In this document: positions 15,241 to 23,040 of the stretch, one piece after another | Numbering within the stretch: position 1 is the first letter of the stretch | How the letters are laid out: each line of letters begins with the position of its first letter | NCBI RefSeq assembly: GCF_029193575.1 | Contig: NZ_JARGCS010000056.1 | Coordinates: forward strand, 372,001 to 436,000 | Source: Pseudomonas entomophila | GTDB taxonomy: Bacteria; Pseudomonadota; Gammaproteobacteria; Pseudomonadales; Pseudomonadaceae | Length of the DNA stretch: 64,000 bases | Direction of reading: 5' to 3' | The notes under the pieces: model-generated | Databases searched by the model: none | The model's input: the letters and a program-made list of their open reading frames with translations, nothing else | Told to the model about the DNA's origin: nothing | Program-made: the position numbers and the translations under genes

Positions 15241-16466
15241 TGCGCCGCGTCGTGGTCACCGGCATGGCCGGCCTCACCGCCCTGGGCAACGACTGGGCGA
15301 CCATCGCCGGGCATTTCGCCGCCCAGCGCAGCGGGATCCGCCGCATGCACGAATGGGACCGCTTCGAGGAGCTGAACACCCGCCTGGCCGGCCCCATCGA
15401 CGACTTCCAGGTGCCCGGCCACTGGACCCGCAAGCAACTGCGCAGCATGGGCCGGGTGTCGCGCCTGGCGGTGGCCGCCGCCGAACGCGCCCTGGCCGAT
15501 GCCGGGCTGCTGGGCGATGCGAGCATCCGCGACGGGCGCATGGGCGTGGCCTGCGGCTCGTCCACCGGCAGCACCGACGAGATCAAGGCGTTCGGCAACA
15601 TGCTGCTGAACTCGGTGGCCGACGGCCTGAACGCCAACTCCTACGTGCGCATGATGCCGCACACCACGGCGGCCAACATCAGCATCTTCTTCGGCCTGAC
15701 CGGGCGCCTGATCCCCACCTCCAGCGCCTGCACCAGCGGCAGCCAGGGCATCGGCTACGCCTACGAGGCGATCAAGTACGGACGCCTGCCGATGATGCTC
15801 GCCGGCGGCGCCGAGGAACTGTGCCCGACCGAGGCGATGGTGTTCGACGCGCTCTACGCTACCAGCCTGAAGAACGACACCCCGCACCTGAGCCCGCGCC
15901 CCTACGACAGCGGCCGCGACGGCCTGGTGATCGGCGAGGGTGGCGGCATGCTGGTGCTCGAGGAGCTGGAGCACGCCCTGGCCCGTGGCGCGCGGATCCA
16001 CGCCGAGATCGTTGGCTTTGGCAGCAATGCCGACGGCCAGCACACCACCCGCCCGGAGCAGGCGACCATGCGCCGGGCCATGGAACTGGCGCTGGAAGAC
16101 GCCGCCCTGGCGCCCGAGGCGATCGGCTACGTCAACGGCCACGGCACCGCCACCGAGCAGGGCGACATCGCCGAGACCCTGGCCACCAGCAGCCTGTTCG
16201 GCGCGCGCATGCCGATCAGCTCGCAGAAGAGCTTCCTCGGCCACACCCTCGGCGCCTGCGGCGCGCTGGAATCGTGGTTCAGCATCGAGATGCTCAACAG
16301 CGACCAGTACGCGCACACCCTGAACCTCGACGACGTCGACCCGCGCTGCGGCGAACTGGACTACCTGCGTGGCGAATTCCGGGCGATGCAGCATGAATAC
16401 GTGATGAACAACAACTTCGCCTTCGGTGGGGTCAACACCTCGTTGATCTTCCGCCGCTGGCCCTGA
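15240..16466 (+). CDS. Beta-ketoacyl-ACP synthase, FabF/FabB-like (ApeR-like)
   Basis: A 408-residue condensing enzyme with intact Cys164 (SSACTSGSQG), His301 (NGHGTATEQGD), Lys330 and His335 (SQKSFLGHTLGACGALE), so it is a working ketosynthase and not a chain-length factor. ATG 15240 is preferred; a GTG two codons earlier is possible. It ends the enzyme block of the operon, as ApeR does in known clusters, and probably carries out early elongation steps. Two small exported-protein genes follow after 25 nt without a visible terminator. Confidence 0.85.
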   Translation: MRRVVVTGMAGLTALGNDWATIAGHFAAQRSGIRRMHEWDRFEELNTRLAGPIDDFQVPGHWTRKQLRSMGRVSRLAVAAAERALADAGLLGDASIRDGRMGVACGSSTGSTDEIKAFGNMLLNSVADGLNANSYVRMMPHTTAANISIFFGLTGRLIPTSSACTSGSQGIGYAYEAIKYGRLPMMLAGGAEELCPTEAMVFDALYATSLKNDTPHLSPRPYDSGRDGLVIGEGGGMLVLEELEHALARGARIHAEIVGFGSNADGQHTTRPEQATMRRAMELALEDAALAPEAIGYVNGHGTATEQGDIAETLATSSLFGARMPISSQKSFLGHTLGACGALESWFSIEMLNSDQYAHTLNLDDVDPRCGELDYLRGEFRAMQHEYVMNNNFAFGGVNTSLIFRRWP

Positions 16467-16491
16467 GATCCACCCTACTGGAGAGCAAGGA

Positions 16492-16926
16492 ATGTCCCCG
16501 TTGATCCGCGCCGTCGCCCTCGGCCTGGCCCTCACCGCCCTGGCCGGCTGCACCTCGAAGCCGGTGATGAACCCGGCCGAGCAACTGACCGCCAGCCATG
16601 GCTACACCCACCCGCAGGTGCAGCAAGCGATCCTCAAGGCCATCGCCGAACGCGGCTGGACCGCGCGCAACGTCGGCCCAAGCCTGATCCAAGCCGACAT
16701 CACCGTGCGCAACACCTTCTTCGCCGCCGTGGACATCCACTACAGCACCAGCCAATTCCGCATCGCGTACCGCGACAGCCGCGAGCTGGGCTACGAGGAC
16801 GGCAAGATCCACCGTAACTACAACCGCTGGGTGTACAACCTCGACCGCGCCATCCTGCGCCAGCTGAACACCCTCGGCACGCAGAACGTGCCGCAGCAGC
16901 AAAGCAGCGCCAACACCTACAACTGA
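16492..16926 (+). CDS. Small lipoprotein of unknown function downstream of APE genes
   Basis: A 144-residue lipoprotein precursor with hydrophobic residues 7-17 and lipobox LAGC (Cys20). The mature part has a short alpha/beta pattern, with YTHPQVQQAILKAIAERGW near its start and a region rich in Tyr and Arg, then a Gln/Ser/Asn-rich tail. I do not recognise a named family. A ribosome-binding site (GGAGAGCAAGG) precedes the ATG. Spacing of 25 nt from the ketosynthase gene suggests cotranscription, so a role with the polyene or its envelope site is possible but unproven. Confidence 0.7.
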   Translation: MSPLIRAVALGLALTALAGCTSKPVMNPAEQLTASHGYTHPQVQQAILKAIAERGWTARNVGPSLIQADITVRNTFFAAVDIHYSTSQFRIAYRDSRELGYEDGKIHRNYNRWVYNLDRAILRQLNTLGTQNVPQQQSSANTYN

Positions 16927-16940
16927 TCGAGGAACGCCCC

Positions 16941-17387
16941 ATGCGCCTGAAGACCTGGACCGCCGTCACCACCCTGCTGCTCTGTGCCCTGCCGGGCCTC
17001 AGCCAGGCCCGCGACACGGCCTTGTACCTGCCGTTCGAGAAGGTCGTGCAACAGATGCTCGCCGAGAAGAAGCTCGACGGCTCGGTGAAGTTCTACCTGG
17101 CCGGCGTGCAACCGCGGGGCAAGCTCAGCGTGCTCAGCCCGAACGCGGTGACCAACAAGAAGACCAACGCCTTCAACAAGAGCGACGAGGCCGCCTGCGA
17201 ATGGGCCCTGCAATCGGCGCTGCTGACGCTGCAGGACGCTGCGCGCAAGGCCAACGCCAACGCGGTGACCAACATCGTCAGCTACTACAAGAAGAACGAG
17301 CGCAAGGACGCCACGACCTACGAATGCCATGCCGGCGCGATGGTCGCCGGGGTGGCGCTCAAGGGTGACCTGTCGCGGGTCGATTGA
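16941..17387 (+). CDS. Exported protein of unknown function (not a UvrA)
   Basis: A 148-residue protein with a signal peptide (residues 1-23, cleavage likely after SQA). Two cysteines (Cys70, near CEWALQSALL, and Cys129, near YECHAGAMVAG) could form a disulfide in the periplasm. The helix ALLTLQDAARKANANAVTNIVSYYKK is well defined. Relatives are sometimes labelled excinuclease ATPase subunit, but there is no Walker motif or zinc finger, so that label would be wrong. It follows the lipoprotein gene by 14 nt with its own ribosome-binding site (GAGGAA) and closes the operon before a REP pair. Confidence 0.7.
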   Translation: MRLKTWTAVTTLLLCALPGLSQARDTALYLPFEKVVQQMLAEKKLDGSVKFYLAGVQPRGKLSVLSPNAVTNKKTNAFNKSDEAACEWALQSALLTLQDAARKANANAVTNIVSYYKKNERKDATTYECHAGAMVAGVALKGDLSRVD

Positions 17388-17394
17388 TCTGCCA

Positions 17395-17448
17395 GCCCGC
17401 TCCTACAGGGGTCGCGCCGTACCTGTAGGAGCAGGCTTGCCCCGCGCC
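17395..17448. repeat. REP pair (BIME) after the APE operon
   Basis: Two oppositely oriented REP units: a partial CCCGCTCCTACAGG at 17395-17409 and a full CTGTAGGAGCAGGCTTGCCC starting at 17423. They fill the gap between the last + strand gene and the convergent LysR gene. Folded in RNA they could end or protect the transcript. Confidence 0.8.
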
Positions 17449-17461
17449 CGGGCCGCCCGAC

Positions 17462-18358
17462 CTACGCGCCCCCCACCTTCTCGGTCAACAACTCGGCAAA
17501 CGCCCGGGCCATCACCGACCCGCCACGCGCCCGCTGCACCAGCCACACCGCCGTCATCGCCCCCTCGTCCAGCAACGTGCGATACACCACCCCGTCAATG
17601 CGCATGCGCTGGAACGACGCCGGCAGCACCGACACCCCCAACCCCGCCGACACCAGGCCGATGATGGTCATCGCCTCGCCCGCCTCCTGGGCGAAATGCG
17701 GGCTGAACCCCGCCTTGCCCGCCAGGCTCATCAACTGCGCATGCAGGCCACTGCCGTAGCTGCGCGGGAAGAACACGAACGGCTCCTGCGCCAGCGCCGC
17801 CATGTGCACGCCCTGCTCGCTACCCGCCGCCAGCGGGTGCGAGGCGTTGAGCACGGCCACCAGAGGCTCGCGGAACAGCTCGGTGACCAGCAGGCCGTCC
17901 GGCACCGGCAACGGCCGCATCAGGCCAACGGCGATGGACTCGTCGAACACCCCATCGACCACCTCGCGGCTGCTCATCTCCTTGAGGTGCAGGTGCACCG
18001 ACGGGAAACGCTGGCGGAAGGCGTGGATCGCCAGGGGAATGCGCGAGGTGAACGGCGCCGAGGAGGTGAAGCCGATCTTCATCTCGCCCAGTTCACCCAG
18101 TTGCGCACGGCGCGCGACGTCGGCGGCCTTGTCGACCTGCGCCAGCACCTGGCGGGCCTCGTCGAGAAACAGCCGGCCCGCCTCGCTGAGTTCGACCCGG
18201 CGGTTGGTGCGCTCGAACAGCCGCGCCCCCAGTTCCTGCTCCAGCGCCTGGATCTGCTGGCTCAGGGGTGGCTGGGAGATGCCCAACTGCTGAGCCGCGC
18301 GGCCGAAATGCAGCTCTTCGGCGACGGCGATGAAATAACGCAAGTGGCGCAGCTCCAT
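17462..18358 (-). CDS. LysR-family transcriptional regulator
   Basis: A 298-residue LysR regulator. The N-terminal winged helix-turn-helix (MELRHLRYFIAVAEELHFGR onward, to about residue 60) includes LGISQPPLSQQIQALE; the rest is the type 2 periplasmic-binding-like effector domain. ATG 18358 gives the canonical MELRHLRYF start; a TTG four codons upstream is less likely. It is divergent from an MFS exporter gene 123 bp away. E. coli has a similar ynfL/ynfM pair, so it probably controls the exporter and itself in response to an unknown ligand. Confidence 0.88.
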   Translation of the reverse strand: MELRHLRYFIAVAEELHFGRAAQQLGISQPPLSQQIQALEQELGARLFERTNRRVELSEAGRLFLDEARQVLAQVDKAADVARRAQLGELGEMKIGFTSSAPFTSRIPLAIHAFRQRFPSVHLHLKEMSSREVVDGVFDESIAVGLMRPLPVPDGLLVTELFREPLVAVLNASHPLAAGSEQGVHMAALAQEPFVFFPRSYGSGLHAQLMSLAGKAGFSPHFAQEAGEAMTIIGLVSAGLGVSVLPASFQRMRIDGVVYRTLLDEGAMTAVWLVQRARGGSVMARAFAELLTEKVGGA

Positions 18359-18481
18359 GATCGGCTCCAAACAAGTCGCTGAACGTCTTAAATAGGTCGA
18401 ACAATATATTGGATGTAATCATTAGCCAGCTATATGCTTTTTTCATCGCACCACCGGCCCCCGCGCCCTGAGGTACTTGTC
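18359..18481. promoter_or_regulatory. Divergent LysR/MFS intergenic control region
   Basis: This 123-bp gap between divergent starts is AT-rich in its middle (18385-18440), unlike its surroundings, and must hold both promoters and the LysR binding site. Several T-N11-A arrangements occur there, but none is clear enough to name. A GAGG ribosome-binding site at about 18470 precedes the GTG start of the MFS gene. Confidence 0.5.
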
Positions 18482-19726
18482 GTGAAATCCGCTGTAGCCC
18501 CCCTGCCTGTAGAACCCGAGCCTGCCCCGCTGAACGAAGCCTGGATCGAAAAAGGCACCCCGGCCTTCATGAAGACCGTGCTGGCCCTGTTCAGTGGCGG
18601 CTTCGCCACCTTCGCCCTGCTGTACTGCGTGCAACCGATGATGCCCTTGCTGTCGCAGGAGTTCTCGATCAACGCTGCGCAGAGCAGCTTGGTGCTGTCG
18701 GTGTCCACCGCCATGCTGGCGATCGGCTTGCTGATTACCGGGCCGATTTCCGACCGCATCGGGCGCAAGCCGGTCATGGTCTTCGCCCTTGTCTGCGCCG
18801 CCCTGGCGACCCTGGCCAGCGCCGTGATGCCGAGTTGGCAGTTAATGCTCGCGACCCGCGCATTGGTCGGCCTGTCGCTGAGCGGCCTGGCGGCGGTGGC
18901 GATGACGTACCTGAGCGAAGAGATCCACCCGCAACACATCGGTCTGGCCATGGGCCTGTATATCGGCGGCAACGCCATCGGCGGCATGAGCGGGCGGCTG
19001 ATCACCGGAGTGCTGATCGACTTCGTCAGCTGGCACACGGCGATGCTGGCCATTGGCGGGCTGGCCTTGGTGGCGGCGCTGGTGTTCTGGAAGGTGCTGC
19101 CAGAATCGCGCAACTTCCGCAGCCAGGCGCTGAACCCACGCACCTTGCTGGATGGCTTCGTCATGCACTTCAAGGACGCTGGGCTGCCATGGCTGTTCCT
19201 CGAAGCCTTCCTGCTGATGGGCGCGTTCGTCACCCTGTTCAACTACATCGGCTATCGCCTGCTGGCCGAGCCATACCATATGAACCAGGCGCTGGTCGGC
19301 TTGTTGTCGGTGGTGTACCTGGCGGGCATCTACAGCTCGGCGCAGGTCGGCGCCCTGGCCGACCGACTGGGACGGCGCAAGGTGTTCTGGGCGAGCATCG
19401 TGGTGATGGCCGGCGGCATGCTGATGACCCTGGCCAGCCCGTTGGCACTGGTGATCGTCGGCATGCTGGTGTTCACCTTCGGCTTCTTCGGCGCGCATTC
19501 GGTGGCCAGCAGTTGGATCGGTCGGCGCGCGTTGAAGGCCAAGGGGCAGGCGTCGTCGCTGTACCTGTTCTGCTATTACGCGGGGTCGAGCGTGGCGGGG
19601 ACGGCGGGTGGGGTGTTCTGGCATTACGCCGGGTGGAACGGTATCGGCCTGTTCATCGGCAGTTTGCTGGCGGTGGCATTGCTGGTGGCGTTGCGCCTGA
19701 GCAAGTTGCCCGCCAAGACCGCCTGA
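18482..19726 (+). CDS. MFS transporter, YnfM-like
   Basis: A 414-residue (from GTG 18482) major facilitator with 12 membrane helices. The loop 2-3 signature is GPISDRIGRKPVM, and the repeat in the second half is GALADRLGRRKVF. The start at GTG 18482 is chosen for its spacing from GAGG; an ATG 48 nt upstream would add 16 residues. It resembles the YnfM drug/sugar efflux group of E. coli, also paired with a divergent LysR gene. It should export a small molecule by proton antiport across the inner membrane; the substrate is unknown. Confidence 0.85.
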   Translation: MKSAVAPLPVEPEPAPLNEAWIEKGTPAFMKTVLALFSGGFATFALLYCVQPMMPLLSQEFSINAAQSSLVLSVSTAMLAIGLLITGPISDRIGRKPVMVFALVCAALATLASAVMPSWQLMLATRALVGLSLSGLAAVAMTYLSEEIHPQHIGLAMGLYIGGNAIGGMSGRLITGVLIDFVSWHTAMLAIGGLALVAALVFWKVLPESRNFRSQALNPRTLLDGFVMHFKDAGLPWLFLEAFLLMGAFVTLFNYIGYRLLAEPYHMNQALVGLLSVVYLAGIYSSAQVGALADRLGRRKVFWASIVVMAGGMLMTLASPLALVIVGMLVFTFGFFGAHSVASSWIGRRALKAKGQASSLYLFCYYAGSSVAGTAGGVFWHYAGWNGIGLFIGSLLAVALLVALRLSKLPAKTA

Positions 19727-19737
19727 ACGCAGCAGAA

Positions 19738-19772
19738 CCTGTAGGCGCGGGCTTGCCCCGCGCCTACAAGGG
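19738..19772. repeat. REP element, near-perfect hairpin after MFS gene
   Basis: The unit starts CCTGTAGGCGCGGGCTTGCC and closes with CCCGCGCCTACA. Arms of 12 bases pair almost perfectly around CTTG. It lies 12 nt after the MFS stop and before the convergent YgiW-type gene, so it can serve as transcript end for both. Confidence 0.8.
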
Positions 19773-19783
19773 ATACGCCTGCG

Positions 19784-20131
19784 TCAGTTGATGATCTCGA
19801 CGATATCCACATCCACCTCACGGCTCATCAGGTGCTTCTCCACCTCGCCGGTCAGCTTGACCTTGGTCTTGTCGTTGAACGGTGTCGGTGGCAGGTCTTC
19901 GTTGTCGATTTCAACGGTGATGGTGCCGGTGTTGTCCTTGAACTCGTACTTGTCGTCGTTGTTGATCTTCTTGGTCACGTAGCCTTGCAGCACCACAGGG
20001 GTGTCGTCGGCGGCTTCCTTGGCGGCGGCGACGGTGGTCACCGATTGGGCGCCAGGGCCGGTGTAGCTGGAGGCCAGGGCGGCGGTGCTGAACAGTGGGG
20101 CGAGGATGAGGGCGAGATAGCGGGTTTTCAT
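19784..20131 (-). CDS. YgiW/YdeI-family OB-fold stress tolerance protein
   Basis: A 115-residue periplasmic protein: signal peptide 1-20 (cleavage after ALA), then a single bacterial OB-fold (BOF) domain with GYVTKKINNDDKYEFKD and TVEIDNEDLPP typical of the family. Length and layout match YgiW and YdeI, which are linked to resistance to peroxide, metal or envelope stress. It is a single gene between two REP elements with no partner. Its role in this organism is inferred from family only. Confidence 0.85.
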   Translation of the reverse strand: MKTRYLALILAPLFSTAALASSYTGPGAQSVTTVAAAKEAADDTPVVLQGYVTKKINNDDKYEFKDNTGTITVEIDNEDLPPTPFNDKTKVKLTGEVEKHLMSREVDVDIVEIIN

Positions 20132-20213
20132 GATGATCGGGTCCTGTTTGGGTTTCGATGGGACCAGATTAACGACGATCGCTGAATTGAAACTTAATCC
20201 ACAGCTGAACCTG

Positions 20214-20248
20214 CCTGTAGGCGCGGGCTTGCCCCGCTCCTACAGGAG
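20214..20248. repeat. REP element between ygiW-type gene and hemE
   Basis: The unit begins CCTGTAGGCGCGGGCTTGCC and ends CCGCTCCTACAGGAG; the outer CCTGTAG/CTACAGG arms pair. It stands 8 nt beyond the hemE stop and may act as its transcript end. Confidence 0.8.
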
Positions 20249-20255
20249 ATGAGTG

Positions 20256-21320
20256 TTACGGGTGGTACTTGGCCGACAGTTCGTGCACGGCGTTGATGAA
20301 CACGCCAGCATGCTCCGGGTCGACTTCCGGGGTGATGCCATGCCCCAGGTTGAACACATGGCCGCTGCCCTGGCCGTAGCTTTCCAGGATGCGCGCCACT
20401 TCCGCGCGAATGGCAGCCGGCTTGGCGTACAGCACGGTCGGGTCCATGTTGCCCTGCAGCGCCACCTTGTCGCCGACACGGCGGCGGGCATCTCCGATCT
20501 CGCAGGTCCAGTCCAGGCCCAGCGCGTCGGCGCCAGCCTCGGCGATGCTTTCCAGCCACAGGCCGCCGTTCTTGGTGAACAGGATCACCGGCACCTTGCG
20601 CCCTTCGTGCTCACGGATCAGCCCGCTGACGATCTTGCGCATATAGGCCAGCGAGAACTCCTGGTAGGCCGCCGCCGACAGCGCGCCGCCCCAGGTGTCG
20701 AAGATCTGCACGGCCTGGGCGCCGGCGCGGATCTGGCCGTTGAGGTAGGCGGTGACCGACTGCGCCAGCTTGTCCAGCAGCAGGTGCAGGGCCTGGGGGT
20801 TGTCGTAGAGCATTGCCTTGGTCTTGCGGAAGTCCTTCGACGAGCCGCCCTCGACCATGTAGGTGGCCAGCGTCCACGGGCTGCCGGAGAAGCCGATCAG
20901 CGGCACGCGGCCATTGAGTTCGCGGCGGATGGTGCTGACCGCGTTCATCACGTAGCCCAGGTCTTTTTCCGCATCGGGAATCGGCAGCGCCTCGATGTCC
21001 GCCGGGGTGTCGATGACCTTGCGAAAGCGCGGGCCTTCGCCGGTCTCGAAGTACAGGCCCTGGCCCATGGCATCGGGGATGGTGAGGATGTCGGAGAACA
21101 GGATCGCGGCGTCCAGCGGGAAGCGGTCCAGCGGCTGCATGGTCACTTCGCAGGCGAACTGGGCGTTCTTGCACAGGCTCATGAAGTCCCCGGCCTTGGC
21201 GCGGCTGGCGCGGTATTCCGGGAGGTAGCGGCCGGCCTGGCGCATCATCCAGACGGGGGTGACGTCTACGGGCTGCTTGAGCAGTGCACGCAGGAAACGA
21301 TCGTTCTTCAGGGCAGTCAT
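20256..21320 (-). CDS. hemE: Uroporphyrinogen decarboxylase
   Basis: A 354-residue cytosolic enzyme that converts uroporphyrinogen III to coproporphyrinogen III in haem synthesis. The N-terminal signature RQAGRYLPEYR is at 27-37, the second family block is GFSGSPWTLATYMVEGGSSKDF, and a TWGGALS block carries acceptor residues. ATG 21320 gives the usual family length; an earlier in-frame ATG at 21389 would add 23 atypical residues. It lies about 195 bp from the gltD stop, separated by a REP pair and a 16-bp palindrome, so it is probably its own transcript. Confidence 0.96.
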   Translation of the reverse strand: MTALKNDRFLRALLKQPVDVTPVWMMRQAGRYLPEYRASRAKAGDFMSLCKNAQFACEVTMQPLDRFPLDAAILFSDILTIPDAMGQGLYFETGEGPRFRKVIDTPADIEALPIPDAEKDLGYVMNAVSTIRRELNGRVPLIGFSGSPWTLATYMVEGGSSKDFRKTKAMLYDNPQALHLLLDKLAQSVTAYLNGQIRAGAQAVQIFDTWGGALSAAAYQEFSLAYMRKIVSGLIREHEGRKVPVILFTKNGGLWLESIAEAGADALGLDWTCEIGDARRRVGDKVALQGNMDPTVLYAKPAAIRAEVARILESYGQGSGHVFNLGHGITPEVDPEHAGVFINAVHELSAKYHP

Positions 21321-21422
21321 GTCGGCATCCGGGAAAAATGTGCCGGGCATTTTCTCAGACGGCAGCGCAAAAGGCACGGTCGCGGCCATGGCTTTTGTCT
21401 ATCGGGTGCCATAGATCAAGGG

Positions 21423-21438
21423 TTTTTGTATACAAAAA
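21423..21438. promoter_or_regulatory. Perfect 16-bp palindrome upstream of hemE
   Basis: TTTTTGTATACAAAAA is a perfect palindrome about 103 bp upstream of the hemE start and next to a REP pair. The TTGTATACAA core resembles operator half-sites used by several GntR-family regulators. Which protein, if any, binds is unknown. Confidence 0.4.
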
Positions 21439-21439
21439 G

Positions 21440-21512
21440 CATCGCGGGGCAAGCCCGCCGCCACAGGAGTCGCGTGATGCCTGTGACGGCGGGCTTGCCC
21501 CGCGATCGCGAC
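21440..21512. repeat. REP pair (BIME) between gltD and hemE
   Basis: Two head-to-head REP units, one read CATCGCGGGGCAAGCCCGCC and the other GGCGGGCTTGCCCCGCGATC, are separated by about 20 bp. They directly follow the gltD stop and form a long potential hairpin, probably marking the end of the gltBD transcript. Confidence 0.8.
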
Positions 21513-21515
21513 CAG

Positions 21516-22934
21516 TCAGACTTCGAGGTAGTCCAGGATCCCTTCGGCGGCATTGCGCCCTTCGAAGATCGCCGTCACCACCAGGTCCGAGCCGCGCACC
21601 ATGTCGCCACCGGCAAACACCTTCGGGTTGCTGGTCTGGTGCTTGAACTTGCCTTTCTCCGGCGCCACCACGCGGCCCTGGCTGTCGGTCTGGATGCCGA
21701 ACTGCTCGAACCACGGTGCCGGGCTCGGGCGGAAGCCGAAGGCGATCACCACGGCGTCGGCCGGCAGGATCTCCTCGGACCCGGGGATCGGCTCGGGGCT
21801 GCGACGGCCACGGGCATCCGGCTCGCCGAGACGGGTCTCGACCACCTTCACGCCTTCGACCTTGTCCTCGCCGACGATGGCGATGGGCTGGCGGTTGTAG
21901 AGGAACTTCACACCCTCTTCCTTGGCGTTCTTCACCTCTTTGCGCGAACCCGGCATGTTGGCCTCGTCGCGGCGGTAGGCACAGGTCACCGACTTGGCGC
22001 CCTGGCGAATCGAGGTGCGGTTGCAGTCCATCGCGGTGTCGCCACCGCCGAGCACCACGACCTTCTTGCCCTGCATGTCGACGAAGTCTTCCGGCGACTT
22101 CTCGAAGCCCAGGTTGCGATTGACGTTGGCGATCAGGAAGTCCAGCGCGTCATGCACGCCCGGCAGGTCTTCGCCGGGGAAACCACCCTTCATGTAGGTG
22201 TAGGTGCCCATGCCCATGAACACCGCGTCGTACTCGGCGAGCAGCTGTTCCAGGGTGATGTCCTTGCCCACCTCGGTGTTCAGGCGGAACTCGATGCCCA
22301 TGCCGGTGAAGACTTCGCGGCGGTTGCTGAGCACGGTCTTTTCCAGCTTGAACTCGGGGATGCCGAAGGTCAGCAGGCCACCGATCTCCGGGTTCTTGTC
22401 GAACACCACCGGGGTCACCCCGGCACGCACCAGCACGTCGGCGCAGCCCAGGCCGGCGGGGCCGGCGCCGATGATGGCGACGCGCTTGCCGGTCGGCTTG
22501 ACCTTGGACATGTCCGGGCGCCAGCCCATGGCGAAGGCGGTGTCGGTGATGTACTTCTCCACCGAACCGATGGTCACCGCGCCGAAGCCGTCGTTCAGGG
22601 TGCAGGCACCCTCGCACAGGCGGTCTTGCGGGCACACGCGGCCACACACCTCAGGCAGGGTGTTGGTCTGGTGCGACAGCTCCGCCGCCGCCAGGATGTT
22701 GCCTTCGGAGACCAGCTTCAACCAGTTGGGGATGAAGTTGTGCACCGGGCACTTCCACTCGCAGTACGGGTTGCCGCAGCCCAGGCAGCGGTGCGCCTGC
22801 TCGACGGATTGCTGCGGCTTGAACGGTTCGTAGATCTCGACGAACTCTTTCTTGCGCTGGCGCAGCAGCTTTTTCTTGGGGTCTTTACGCCCCACTTCGA
22901 TGAACTGGAAGTCGTTGTTCAGACGTTCAGCCAT
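21516..22934 (-). CDS. gltD: Glutamate synthase (NADPH) small subunit
   Basis: A 472-residue flavoprotein that takes electrons from NADPH and passes them to the large subunit for reductive amination of 2-oxoglutarate. N-terminal cysteines C50, C53, C58 and C62 (CLGCGNPYCEWKC) and the set around CGRVCPQDRLCEGAC ligate iron-sulfur clusters. The FAD site is GAGPAGLG (about 151-158) and the NADPH site GGGDTAMDC. Length matches the family. It follows gltB by 106 bp on the same strand, the usual gltBD operon order. Confidence 0.96.
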   Translation of the reverse strand: MAERLNNDFQFIEVGRKDPKKKLLRQRKKEFVEIYEPFKPQQSVEQAHRCLGCGNPYCEWKCPVHNFIPNWLKLVSEGNILAAAELSHQTNTLPEVCGRVCPQDRLCEGACTLNDGFGAVTIGSVEKYITDTAFAMGWRPDMSKVKPTGKRVAIIGAGPAGLGCADVLVRAGVTPVVFDKNPEIGGLLTFGIPEFKLEKTVLSNRREVFTGMGIEFRLNTEVGKDITLEQLLAEYDAVFMGMGTYTYMKGGFPGEDLPGVHDALDFLIANVNRNLGFEKSPEDFVDMQGKKVVVLGGGDTAMDCNRTSIRQGAKSVTCAYRRDEANMPGSRKEVKNAKEEGVKFLYNRQPIAIVGEDKVEGVKVVETRLGEPDARGRRSPEPIPGSEEILPADAVVIAFGFRPSPAPWFEQFGIQTDSQGRVVAPEKGKFKHQTSNPKVFAGGDMVRGSDLVVTAIFEGRNAAEGILDYLEV

Positions 22935-23040
22935 TTTTCAAAACCTCTTTACCGCAGTTGCCGGCCTCGGCCGCAAGCTGCAAGACGATCACTTGAGCCG
23001 GGCAAGCCCCGCGCACGGGGCCTGCCACTTGCAGCTGTTG

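Noticed and set aside
16941..17387. Excinuclease ATPase subunit label for the 148-residue exported protein
   Set aside because: There is a signal peptide and no ATP-binding or zinc-finger motif.
1..17387. Genomic island with attachment sites
   Set aside because: No tRNA, integrase, direct repeats or clear base-composition change was seen in the window; the left boundary is not visible.
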